The notes below the pieces were generated by a model. The model was not told the DNA's origin. It did no database searches and worked only from the letters and a program-made list of their open reading frames with translations. A stretch of 64,000 bases of DNA from positions 1 to 64,000 of IMG/VR virus record IMGVR_UViG_3300015371_000017; one strand, given 5' to 3'. This DNA comes from a virus. Positions 33,636-42,138 of this stretch are shown here, piece after piece; the first letter of the stretch is position 1, and the number at the start of each line of letters is the position of its first letter. Position numbers and translations under genes: made by a program.

Positions 33636-35050
33636 TGAATCAATCCACGCTTACGAGCGCGTTCAACTGCCGTATCAGGGTTAAGTCCTTTTGCTTTTGC
33701 CGCGTCACGAATTTGCTGCTCAGTTACACTGGTAGGCTTCCCGTAAATCGGATGATCCAAATCGCTAGAACCTTGACGTGGCTTGGTATAAGGATACCCA
33801 CCCGTTCCCGATCCCCATTCGTTGTCAGGGTCAATACGATTCATCTTGTCTGCGTTAAGCGCACCTTCTTCAACCAAGTCTTTGCGTTTATTTTGCAGCA
33901 CCCTTAACTTGTTTGCGTCTTTCTCGTTTTTGATTTGATCATCTATCGCAGTCAACTTACGGTGAACACTATTTATCACCGCTGCTGTTTCTGCCATGTC
34001 CTTACGTTCAGCAGGAGTAATCTTGCGACCTTGCCCCGCGTTCGTTCCGCGCATTGCTGCCCGTTGATTCGCTCCCGTTTGCGCCGCCGCTGCGCGTCTG
34101 TTACGTCCGGCTTCTAGTGTGTTTTGCATGGACGCCACGGGCTTTTCACCTTGCAATACAGGTTTGTCCGCGCCCGTTCTCTTGTTCACTAAAATGTAAT
34201 TTCCGCTGGAGTCAACCGCTAATTGACCTTGAGTACTAGGTGGTAACTTAGTTCCCACAGGCAATCCCATGCGGCTTGCAATCTCGTCTCGCAAATCTTC
34301 ATTGTCATCAGCCGCGCCTGAGTTATAAAGTCTCTGGGCATCCTGAGCAGCTTCATGTTTAGCCATCGTATCCCATCGTTTGTTATGGGAGTCCATTTGC
34401 TGACGGCGAATCGACAGAGTTCCTTGCTGGCCTTGTTGTCTGCTTGCCAACACCGCCGCTGATTTCGCAGGTACTTGAGTCCACGTACCATCAGGAAGCT
34501 GAAAAGGAACCATCTGCCCTTGCTCTATCGCAACACGATTCTTATCTAATGCAACATCCCGCCCTAGTCGGTTTTCAACTTCACCCGCATCTCTTTGTCT
34601 GCGAGTCGGAAGAGAATGATAACCAAGATTAGTAGCGACGTTCTGAGCAACTAATCCTAGTTTCCCTCTTAGTCCTAAAGGTTGACTTTCAATCTCGCGA
34701 AGATGTTCCGCATCAAATGAAGTTGGATCGGCAATGCGCGGTCTGGTTTGTCCTTGAGTTAATCGATCAATGAACGGACTCTTAGTTACAGTGCGCGGAC
34801 GTGTGACGTTCTCTTGATTTGTTGGTGTAAGAACCTGCCGTTGCGGTTCTTGCGGAATATTTTCCCACTGCTGCGTTGTGTCATTGTAAATCGGATCGGA
34901 TTGAGACGATTGTTGGCCTGTGACCATTCGGGGGCGTGTTGGCTCTTGAGGCACACGTTCTAACAGGTCACCCAAATCGCCACCAGCAAAACCGGGAATG
35001 TCGTATAGAGTTGGTCGTCGTTTGCGGTTGAATGCGTCTAAAAAGGCCAT
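33632..35050 (-). CDS. Second ejection/internal virion protein
   Basis: 472 residues, Arg/Gln/Pro-rich and largely disordered (PTRPRMVTGQQSSQSD, RTVTKSPFIDRLTQGQTRPR) with a helical coiled-coil centre (DDQIKNEKDANKLRVLQNKR) and a C-terminal helix-loop (QQIRDAAKAKGLNPDTAVER). It overlaps the giant ejection gene by four bases and follows the portal, the usual place of podovirus ejection proteins. No clear ribosome site; the HNH cassette lies directly upstream. Confidence 0.5.
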   Translation of the reverse strand: MAFLDAFNRKRRPTLYDIPGFAGGDLGDLLERVPQEPTRPRMVTGQQSSQSDPIYNDTTQQWENIPQEPQRQVLTPTNQENVTRPRTVTKSPFIDRLTQGQTRPRIADPTSFDAEHLREIESQPLGLRGKLGLVAQNVATNLGYHSLPTRRQRDAGEVENRLGRDVALDKNRVAIEQGQMVPFQLPDGTWTQVPAKSAAVLASRQQGQQGTLSIRRQQMDSHNKRWDTMAKHEAAQDAQRLYNSGAADDNEDLRDEIASRMGLPVGTKLPPSTQGQLAVDSSGNYILVNKRTGADKPVLQGEKPVASMQNTLEAGRNRRAAAAQTGANQRAAMRGTNAGQGRKITPAERKDMAETAAVINSVHRKLTAIDDQIKNEKDANKLRVLQNKRKDLVEEGALNADKMNRIDPDNEWGSGTGGYPYTKPRQGSSDLDHPIYGKPTSVTEQQIRDAAKAKGLNPDTAVERARKRGLIQ

Positions 35051-35068
35051 AACGTCACACTAATCCCG

Positions 35069-35147
35069 TGTTATAATTCAGCCTGCGAGAGCGCGGTAAA
35101 CGCCCCCGCAGACCTGCCACATTCTGAAAGGAGATAGCTTTCAAAAC
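35069..35147 (+). promoter_or_regulatory. HNH cassette promoter and SD-hiding leader
   Basis: TGTTATAAT (35069-35077) is an extended -10 promoter with no good -35 box. The leader has a CTGCG...CGCAG hairpin and a second one, TGAAAG (35125-35130) with CTTTCA (35138-35143), loop of seven, covering the AAGGAG ribosome site. The start codon follows five bases later. Same plan as at 8349 and 55732. Confidence 0.65.
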
Positions 35148-35702
35148 ATGAGTAACGGCAAACCTAACCCTGTTCCACCACAACTGACAAGCGAACAAAT
35201 TCTGCGATTTTGGTCTTATGTCGATAAGACTCCCGGCCAAGGGCCAAATGGTGAATGCTGGGAATGGAAACGCTCGCTTAGACGTGGCTATGGGCGTTAC
35301 AACCTTGGACACAGAGGGCGAACATTGAAAGCAAATCGCGTAGCAATGTTTTTGACAACCGGAATATGGCCTACGCAAAACGCTCTGCATCATTGTGACA
35401 ATCCACGCTGTTGCCGTCCTAGTCATCTGTTTGAAGGTAGCAATCGAGACAATACTGAAGATGCAATGAAAAAGGGACGCTTGGCCTCTGGAGATAACAA
35501 CGGAATGAGAAAACACCCAGAAAGCGTTAGACGCGGAAGTGCCAGCCCGCGCGCCAAGCTGACGGAGAGCGAAGTGATCAAAATGAGGCAGCTTTATGCT
35601 ACGGGCAAATATGGGCATAGGACTCTAGCTCGACGGTTTGGCATTGCTCGAAGTTCAACATGGCGCATATTAAAACGAAAAGGTACGTGGTTACATGTCT
35701 AG
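35148..35702 (+). CDS. HNH homing-type endonuclease on opposite strand
   Basis: 184 residues. CWEWKRSLRRGYGRYNLG, KANRVAMFLTTGIWP, NALHHCDNPRCCRPSHLFEG and GSNRDNTEDAMKKGR are the classic HNH_3-type motif order, followed by a C-terminal HTH (KLTESEVIKMRQLYATGKYG, TLARRFGIARSSTWRILKRK). Inserted tail-to-tail against the portal gene (four-base overlap) with its own promoter. Confidence 0.9.
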   Translation: MSNGKPNPVPPQLTSEQILRFWSYVDKTPGQGPNGECWEWKRSLRRGYGRYNLGHRGRTLKANRVAMFLTTGIWPTQNALHHCDNPRCCRPSHLFEGSNRDNTEDAMKKGRLASGDNNGMRKHPESVRRGSASPRAKLTESEVIKMRQLYATGKYGHRTLARRFGIARSSTWRILKRKGTWLHV

Positions 35703-38302
35703 GCAGCTTTTGGTTTCACTTTAGGTTTGGCTTTCTGGACTTTAAGAGCATTTTCGCCAGCTACCTTTGCGCTTTCTATCGCGTTTTGCCCTTGCTGCTT
35801 GGTCACGGCCAACTGGATATCACCCTCTAGTGCTTTCGTTTTAAGTTCGTGCTCTTGTTTCGCAAGCTGACTATGTGCCTCTAGTTCTCTGTCCTGCGCA
35901 TTCTGATCGGCTTCGTGTTGGGTAGTATCCTGCTCAGGCGACTCTTGGCCTTGCAGCATCGCGCCGCCGATTGCCGCGGGTGCTGCCCCAGCGGCTTGAA
36001 CCATTCCCGTATTGATCGCTTGTGGTAACGCGGCCTGAGTCATCAGATTCTCATGTAAATTCCACATGCCCTCTGCGGCCTGACGCAATACAAGCGGCGC
36101 TTTCTGCGCAGAGTCAAGATCAAGCCAGTCGCTCCACCATTGCTGTTTCTCTTTCTGTTTGGGTTCATACCTACTTGGCGGTGGAGTAATCATGGAAACT
36201 AACTCGTTCGGATCGTTAACCCCTGCTTCAAAGTTCTCTTTCATCTGCTCTAATCGAGTTAGACACAACGTAGAAATCTCGTCCGCACTTTCTACACCTA
36301 ACTGAAGCCCTGCAAACGGTCGCGTAATTGCCTTGAATAATTCAGGGTCAGTCTGCTTCAACTGTGACAATAAAATCGGGTTTCCACCAAAGGCTTGCAG
36401 CAACGCAGTCACATCGGAAATCTGAGAATAAGGCGTAACTGGTAAATGACTGCCTTCAGCCAACTCAAAAATCACCCTACCTTTAAGCGACTTCGCATCT
36501 ACTTCTCGCCCTCTTGCGTCTCCTTTACCGGGAAAGAACCTTGATACCACACCAAATTTAGCTTGAAGACTAACAATCTTCTTGGCTATCTCCACTCTCG
36601 ATTCAGCCTTGCTCATTAACATTGGCCCATACAAAGAATTGGCGAGCGCAGCAGAAATCTGCGCGCCTGTGGCTGTCCGATTATCAATAGAAAGTAAATC
36701 TGAGAACTCCACGGCAAGAGAGGAAAGATTCGCCATGTTCTTGCCTAAGAACTCAGTTCCATAGGCCATGAACTGCTGAGAAACCTGTCCCGGTTGGGGT
36801 AAATAAATCGCATCCTGCATTCTCATTCCCACAGGAAGCATAGAAAGGTTTACGTTGTGATTTACCCCCGGCTTGAATAGATAGTTTCCACTATCCTCTC
36901 TAAGCATTCTTAGATCAACAAACACCGGAGGGGTTGCAGTGGTAGCAAGTCCCTGATAAATCTGTCCGTCTACTGCGTTAAAACGTCTCTGAACAGCGGC
37001 GGTGTCTTCCATGCCCCGCCCAGCCCCAGACTCCGCATCCATGTACCACTGGCACGTTACAACCTCTTGTTGTTGACTCTCTCCGGCGTAGGTAGCGAGA
37101 ATTAACGCCCCATCATTAAATCCCACAACACAAATTGGTTGCCCTTGGAAGAAATTACTTATCCTTCCTTTGGGCATGGTCACGCCGCAGATCGTCTCCC
37201 CTTCGTCACACTCAATCTCTGCTTGGTCTTCAGGGCTTAACCACGCCTCAAACATTGTCGGACGCTCTTTACTTTGGTCGCGTCCATATTGCGCGGTCAT
37301 GGACTGGCCTTGAAACGCTTGGCCGCTGTAGGTAAGAGCGTGAAGGATGTCTAGTCCATAATCATCTGAACTCGCACTGGCAGGGATCACCACATCACCC
37401 AAAGCTAATTTAATCGTGCCGGGAGTAACGTATTGGCGTTTAATTGCCCAACTGGATTTCTCTAAATCTACTGCCAGATTCCATCTCCACGATGCGAGAG
37501 AAGATGAAATAATCTCCGGCTCGCCCGTAGGTTGCGGTGCGCCCATTGAAATCTGACTTAGAGTTTGTGTCTCAGGCGGTCTTACGTCTGTAGCTTCACT
37601 CTGACACTGAGGACACGTATATCCAAAATCGTTCGGCTCAAAATCTTCTGCCGCGCCTTCAAAGTCACAGTCCGCACAATGCCCTTCGCCCGGATCAACT
37701 TGTTGATCTATCTTTCCTACTTGGCGAGTAGGTACAGACATTCCCTTAAAGGGATTCCACCGAACTTGATGAATGAAAATCCCGTCTGTGAGTAATCGGA
37801 TTGCTTCTCTGCGCGTAAACTTTGCCGTGTACCAATCAGTCTCATAACAATCAACTACAGGCCGACACGCTTGCGCAGCGGCGATAGCTTCCGGGGTATC
37901 GTCACCCGGTCGCATGTTCACCGTGGGATTGACGGCCATCAGTTTCGACTCGCTTATCTGCGAATGAAACGTCATCAGGTTCATTGCCGTCTGACGATAA
38001 GTATCATCATTCTGAATTGGACGGACGTAATACCCAACCTGCCCAAATGGACGACGCATTAAAAGCTGATCGCCCTTTCTGAATAACGAAACTAGCTGTG
38101 CTCGCGAGTAATGCTCATCCCAAACACGCTTTTCATAATTCAATTTGGCAGTGAGCCACTTTTGGAAAGACTCCTGAAATCTCCCTTGGGTCTTGGGGAT
38201 TTTCCGACTTTGAATTGTCTCTTCTATTGGCTTGCGAGGCGCGAAATTCGGACTAGTTCTACTGAGAACTACTGAGAGATTGGTAAAGGGATTGTCGGCC
38301 AT
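35699..38302 (-). CDS. Portal protein with inserted zinc ribbon
   Basis: 867 residues. Size, position and the large acidic, Gln-rich helical C-terminus fit podovirus portals. Stretches such as VSLFRKGDQLLMRRPFG, ADEISTLCLTRLEQ and the central FPKG-type strands fit the family loosely. Residues 209-233 carry C-A-D-C ... C-P-Q-C, an inserted zinc ribbon, in the region normally forming the wing. It would form the dodecameric ring through which DNA enters and leaves. Assignment rests on size and context next to TerL and ejection genes. Confidence 0.65.
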   Translation of the reverse strand: MADNPFTNLSVVLSRTSPNFAPRKPIEETIQSRKIPKTQGRFQESFQKWLTAKLNYEKRVWDEHYSRAQLVSLFRKGDQLLMRRPFGQVGYYVRPIQNDDTYRQTAMNLMTFHSQISESKLMAVNPTVNMRPGDDTPEAIAAAQACRPVVDCYETDWYTAKFTRREAIRLLTDGIFIHQVRWNPFKGMSVPTRQVGKIDQQVDPGEGHCADCDFEGAAEDFEPNDFGYTCPQCQSEATDVRPPETQTLSQISMGAPQPTGEPEIISSSLASWRWNLAVDLEKSSWAIKRQYVTPGTIKLALGDVVIPASASSDDYGLDILHALTYSGQAFQGQSMTAQYGRDQSKERPTMFEAWLSPEDQAEIECDEGETICGVTMPKGRISNFFQGQPICVVGFNDGALILATYAGESQQQEVVTCQWYMDAESGAGRGMEDTAAVQRRFNAVDGQIYQGLATTATPPVFVDLRMLREDSGNYLFKPGVNHNVNLSMLPVGMRMQDAIYLPQPGQVSQQFMAYGTEFLGKNMANLSSLAVEFSDLLSIDNRTATGAQISAALANSLYGPMLMSKAESRVEIAKKIVSLQAKFGVVSRFFPGKGDARGREVDAKSLKGRVIFELAEGSHLPVTPYSQISDVTALLQAFGGNPILLSQLKQTDPELFKAITRPFAGLQLGVESADEISTLCLTRLEQMKENFEAGVNDPNELVSMITPPPSRYEPKQKEKQQWWSDWLDLDSAQKAPLVLRQAAEGMWNLHENLMTQAALPQAINTGMVQAAGAAPAAIGGAMLQGQESPEQDTTQHEADQNAQDRELEAHSQLAKQEHELKTKALEGDIQLAVTKQQGQNAIESAKVAGENALKVQKAKPKVKPKAA

Positions 38303-38306
38303 TCAT

Positions 38307-38708
38307 TTAATTGGTCGCGTAAGGCTCATCATTGATTGGGATGCGCCGATTTTCAAGTTCAAGTAAAAACTGCTGTCTTGCTTGTTGCTCTGGAACTCCC
38401 GCTGCCGCTGCGTCAGCCTTCCAGAACATCTCATACTCTTGTTTGTCTGCCCAACTTAATCCATCCCACGGGTCGGTAAATTGAGTTAGTCGCGGCGGTG
38501 CGTTCACTTGCTTGACTTGCGCGGGTTCACCTCGTGCTGGCATTCCCCACAACCCACCGAGTCTCATAGGAACTGTGACTAAAGTATCTTCTCTTTCGCG
38601 ATTGCGTAGCATCTCCGCTTCTAACTTACGCTCGGCGTTTACCGCGCGCCGTCGCCAGTAGTGATATCTCCATCGCCAGAACTGCCAGCGAATAAGTCGT
38701 CTTATCAT
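38307..38708 (-). CDS. Small Arg/Trp-rich N-terminus protein, 133 aa
   Basis: Begins MIRRLIRWQFWRWRYHYWRR, an amphipathic basic-aromatic helix, then an acidic helical body (LSWADKQEYEMFWKADAAAA). The overlap with the upstream gene (ATGA) shows coupling. The N-terminus could bind membrane or nucleic acid. Function unknown. Confidence 0.45.
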   Translation of the reverse strand: MIRRLIRWQFWRWRYHYWRRRAVNAERKLEAEMLRNREREDTLVTVPMRLGGLWGMPARGEPAQVKQVNAPPRLTQFTDPWDGLSWADKQEYEMFWKADAAAAGVPEQQARQQFLLELENRRIPINDEPYATN

Positions 38709-39151
38709 GCGTTCAGTGACTTGGCATCAGCCTTGAGACGTTTCTTGATTGCCTTTTCCGCCACTGGGCCAATACCTTCAATCGTGGTTAAGTCTTCCAC
38801 TTTGTTCAACTGTCCGTAGGTATTTATTCCGGCTTCGTGTAATTTGTTGTGCGCGGGAAAGTCCTTCGGCAGCGGCCCTTTCAAATCCAAGTGCTCTTTT
38901 TCTTCCGGAGTCGTGGGTTCTTCAGGCTCATCATCCACGCGCTCAGGTTCACTTTGACTCTTTGGCCGTGTTAGGTCGTAAACCCTTCCCTCAAACGCTC
39001 CGAATGGCCCATCGGTAATCTGACCATTCATTGCGCCTGCTGCTCTCTGAGCTAAGAGATTGCGATACTCCTCAACTAGATCGTCATAGTCAGGTTGGGT
39101 AGGTTTCTTGGTCGCGTTCCATGCTTCCCTGTAAATTGCGATGTAGTCCAT
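38705..39151 (-). CDS. Helix-hairpin-helix protein, 148 aa
   Basis: Helical N-terminus, an acidic Pro/Glu-rich linker (ERVDDEPEEPTTPEEKEH), and a C-terminal helix-hairpin-helix (LHEAGINTYGQLNKVEDLTT followed by IEGIGPVAEKAIKKRL). HhH motifs bind the DNA backbone without sequence preference. Placed between small packaging-region genes and the portal, it may help in DNA packaging. Confidence 0.6.
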   Translation of the reverse strand: MDYIAIYREAWNATKKPTQPDYDDLVEEYRNLLAQRAAGAMNGQITDGPFGAFEGRVYDLTRPKSQSEPERVDDEPEEPTTPEEKEHLDLKGPLPKDFPAHNKLHEAGINTYGQLNKVEDLTTIEGIGPVAEKAIKKRLKADAKSLNA

Positions 39152-39170
39152 CGTTCATCCCTCTGGGAAT

Positions 39171-39350
39171 TTACTTTTTCTTTCGGAGGCCGCGGAGAAC
39201 TAATGCGAATCGTGCGCGTTGCCCGGTTTTGCCGCTATCGTGCTTATGAGACTCAGCAAACGCCATCGGACTTTGACCAACACGTTTCGCAGATGCGGTT
39301 AGTGCGCCCGGCTTTTTGATGGCCGACTTAATCCAGTTGACCTTAGCCAC
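39171..39350 (-). CDS. Small basic protein, 59 aa
   Basis: GTG start (39350). AKVNWIKSAIKKPGALTASA continues KRVGQ and ends RARFALVLRGLRKKK. Pattern IKKPGALTAxAKR with a basic tail is common in tiny phage structural-operon proteins that are suspected DNA-binding or head proteins. Too short to be found by simple frame listing. Confidence 0.55.
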   Translation of the reverse strand: MAKVNWIKSAIKKPGALTASAKRVGQSPMAFAESHKHDSGKTGQRARFALVLRGLRKKK

Positions 39351-39359
39351 GACACGCTC

Positions 39360-39707
39360 CTAACCGTAGATGCCGACGCCAAGATGAGACGTATTCGGGT
39401 CTTCAGAAGCCCAAGTGTCCTGAACCAGTCCTTCGACCGTAGTTGCCGCTTGGATACGACCGTCAGAAAGATCGCCAAGCGCAGCACCACGCCGAATTGC
39501 GTTGATGATGTTGATCCGTTGCGCGCCTGCTTCGGCACCCGCGTCTACAACAGCACCCTCAACGTCGGAGACTAAGTCCTCTGCCGTTGTCGCCGCCGCT
39601 ACCTGCGCGTCAGTCAAAAACCCTGCCGTGCCTGCTTGTCTTAGTGAGTAGCCGACCAGCGATGAAAGTACTCGATTTTCCGCCGGATATGTTAGAAGTC
39701 CAGAAAT
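39360..39707 (-). CDS. Tandem-repeat virion protein, likely AUU start
   Basis: 115 residues if started at the ATT at 39707, which has GGGAGG six bases upstream. No ATG, GTG or TTG lies between the upstream stop (39725-39723) and a TTG at 39617. Coding upstream of that TTG is supported by an internal repeat: RVLSSLVGYSLRQAGTAG with LTDAQVAAATTAEDLV, against RINIINAIRRGAALGDLS with DGRIQAATTVEGLV. The first repeat begins before the TTG. Function unknown; it may be a small head or decoration protein. Confidence 0.55.
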   Translation of the reverse strand: MSGLLTYPAENRVLSSLVGYSLRQAGTAGFLTDAQVAAATTAEDLVSDVEGAVVDAGAEAGAQRINIINAIRRGAALGDLSDGRIQAATTVEGLVQDTWASEDPNTSHLGVGIYG

Positions 39708-39744
39708 GGCACACCTCCCGTGTTAAGCAACCTAAGTTGCGTTG

Positions 39745-39936
39745 TCATTTGCCCATCACGCACACGTGCTTTAATCCGCGCTTCTTCTTGGAAGCGGATT
39801 CGGGCAGTCCTTTTGGTGATTGATGCCCTAACATCTCTCCGGCTTTTTCGGCTGACATTCCCGGCGCGCGAACACTTCCTGATTGCACCGCCCGGAAGAA
39901 CCGATACTGCCTTTTACTGACTGCTTTGTTCGGCAT
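39745..39936 (-). CDS. Small basic SKRQYRFF-type protein
   Basis: 63 residues: PNKAVSKRQYRFFRAVQSG, then GMSAEKAGEMLGHQSPKGLP and a Lys-rich tail. This short basic type recurs in phage head operons and is thought to be a DNA-binding minor head component. ATG start; the nearest CGGAG is 18 bases upstream. Confidence 0.55.
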   Translation of the reverse strand: MPNKAVSKRQYRFFRAVQSGSVRAPGMSAEKAGEMLGHQSPKGLPESASKKKRGLKHVCVMGK

Positions 39937-39980
39937 CGCCGCGATAGTAACACTCCGTAGCCTTTTGACACAATCAATTT

Positions 39981-41876
39981 CTATTTAAGCGGCTGGCCCC
40001 AGCAGTCAACCTCTTTTGGCGCGTCCTGCTTCACGGTCTTCCTTGCTAACCACAAAGCTAACTCTGCGCTCATTGCTGCTCGGCTAGGATCGACATCAGA
40101 TCGCTTCTGTAGCTCATCAAATCTGTACCCAGCGGGTATTGCCGCCTGAAGTTTCTGCGCTGGTGTCATACCCACACTTATTGGCCCAAAAGTTACCATC
40201 AGCATTCTCGTGGCGTCGCAAGAATCCTCGTCTTTCTTCATCGGCTGTTCAACCGTCATTCCTGATTTCGTCTCTTCAACCTTGCGCGACTTCCATTTGT
40301 AGGATTGATCGCGATGGGTTTTTAGTCCTAAGTCATCTTTAAGGCGCGCCACTGGAAACTGATCGGAGATCGTAATATCAAACCATGAGGGGCATCCGAT
40401 CTTCCACAATCCGTCCAGCTCCTTTTCATCTCTATGAAACGGGTGCGGCCTTTTTCTGTCAGGATATAAGTAGTGACGCCATTGAGACACACCAGCCCAT
40501 TTATCGCTGTCGCAAGGCTGAAAATGCCATCCTAATTCTTCGTTTAGCGTAATTCGTTCGCCTCGTTTCTCGTGCGACATGAATTGACGTTCTATTTTCT
40601 CATCAGGCCACATTCTTGCCCGCACTTGAGGCTCCATTGTGTTGAGACTGGTATTTGTAAATACACAGCCACGATAGCGAAAAATGCTCCCCGCTAACGG
40701 ATAACCCTCCGGAACTTTTGTTAAAAACGTCCACGCTGTTTGGTGTCCGGTCGTAAAACCCAAATCAAGTCCGACATCGCAAGCCCACTCAGACGGTATA
40801 CGACGTACTCCGTACAACGCCTCGAACTGATCCCAAGTAATTAGATGGGTCTTATTAGCCCGATCATCATACTCTGGCAAAACTCGGTCAATCTGTTCAC
40901 CGGAAAAATCGTGTTGGTACTCCGCCACGAACCCTTCGTATCCAGAACGATCCAGAAACGATTGACATTCAGCCATATCGATAAACGGCCACGTTGGTGT
41001 ACCTCCTACAATCACACTACGCGGCCCTTTGTCTGTCTGTTGATGCTCAATTTCAATTTCATCAAACGCCTTGATCGGATTGTCTCCGCGACGTAACGCA
41101 AGAATATCCGTTTGCCGAGTGTGTATCCGATTGAGAACCGAATTTGAGTGAATGAGATTCTGGGCAAAAACTACTTTGGTTCTTGCTGTGCCCATCGGCA
41201 AAATCTTTTTAGATATGCGCTTCTCTTTTTTAAGGATAACTTCTGGCGAGTCATCATCATCGTCAATGTCGTCAAGGATGATAAGCGACACACGAGTATC
41301 CCCACGCTTCCAACCACGAATTGCTTTATCCAAACCTACGGGCCGCACAGCCCACCCGTTACCCGTCATTAGATAATCTTGCCGCCAACCGTAGGCCGCG
41401 CCTTTGCCCTTTTTGTGCTCGCCAATTTCCGGCTTTTGCATCCCCGGATAAGCACGAGATAATTCACCCTCTGCTTCAATACGCTCTCGAATGGCCTCTA
41501 CGTGCGCTTCCGCTTGTTCCGCCGTGCCCGATACATACAATACAAACCCTTTTCCAATTAGGCATCCTTCGGCTATTGCAAGCCATTCTGCGTTTGTGCT
41601 TTTTCCTAAACCACGCCCCCATATTGCGAGATAAGTCAGGTCTTCCAAATCCATCGCTTGCCCTGCGCGTTGTTTGTTAGTAAGCGGCCAATACCAATCC
41701 CATATATCGCGATGGAAATCAGAGAAATCCCCACTGAAACTATGCGGCCCAAGAGTCTTCAGCCACGTCTCCCACCCTTGTCTCTCAAGTAACGCTCCCT
41801 TCGACGGACGAAACTGCCCACTTGCTCGTATCCGCAGGACTTCTTTTTGAATCTCTCTGAGTGTTTCAGGCTTCAT
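39981..41876 (-). CDS. terL: Terminase large subunit
   Basis: 631 residues. Walker A GRGLGKST (about 87-94 in this numbering), Walker B SLIILDDID about 105 residues later, then C-terminal nuclease residues in CDVGLDLGFTTGHQTAW and KKDEDSCDATRMLM. It packages DNA into the prohead and cuts concatemers. ATG at 41876 (MKPETLREIQ) is preferred; a TTG five codons upstream is possible. It lies 8 kb from TerS with the capsid genes in between, an unusual order. Confidence 0.9.
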   Translation of the reverse strand: MKPETLREIQKEVLRIRASGQFRPSKGALLERQGWETWLKTLGPHSFSGDFSDFHRDIWDWYWPLTNKQRAGQAMDLEDLTYLAIWGRGLGKSTNAEWLAIAEGCLIGKGFVLYVSGTAEQAEAHVEAIRERIEAEGELSRAYPGMQKPEIGEHKKGKGAAYGWRQDYLMTGNGWAVRPVGLDKAIRGWKRGDTRVSLIILDDIDDDDDSPEVILKKEKRISKKILPMGTARTKVVFAQNLIHSNSVLNRIHTRQTDILALRRGDNPIKAFDEIEIEHQQTDKGPRSVIVGGTPTWPFIDMAECQSFLDRSGYEGFVAEYQHDFSGEQIDRVLPEYDDRANKTHLITWDQFEALYGVRRIPSEWACDVGLDLGFTTGHQTAWTFLTKVPEGYPLAGSIFRYRGCVFTNTSLNTMEPQVRARMWPDEKIERQFMSHEKRGERITLNEELGWHFQPCDSDKWAGVSQWRHYLYPDRKRPHPFHRDEKELDGLWKIGCPSWFDITISDQFPVARLKDDLGLKTHRDQSYKWKSRKVEETKSGMTVEQPMKKDEDSCDATRMLMVTFGPISVGMTPAQKLQAAIPAGYRFDELQKRSDVDPSRAAMSAELALWLARKTVKQDAPKEVDCWGQPLK

Positions 41877-42138
41877 CACATTCAACGTCAATCGTCACTA
41901 AATTTCTCGTGTGATAAATTTTCTTGCCTCGGATCGTGTACAGATAAAGATGCCGTAGAGCCATCTGATTTCCATTCATCAACATTTGAATCTCAGATTC
42001 ATGCAAAGCTCCGCGACGCAATGGAGTTCCATCTCCATCGTCATAGACGTTTCCATATTTAACTATTTTCAGGGATGTACTTGAACTCGGATGAGTTGGA
42101 AGGTCTGCGCCGTTTACGAGAGGTTCTGTTTCATTCAT
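41866..42138 (-). CDS. Hypothetical head protein, 90 aa
   Basis: Start overlaps the upstream stop (ATGA). Beta-rich C-terminal half (LYTIRGKKIYHTRNLVTI) with an acidic end. It links the adaptor gene and TerL in the packed operon. Possibly a head-completion protein; not recognised. Confidence 0.4.
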   Translation of the reverse strand: MNETEPLVNGADLPTHPSSSTSLKIVKYGNVYDDGDGTPLRRGALHESEIQMLMNGNQMALRHLYLYTIRGKKIYHTRNLVTIDVECDEA

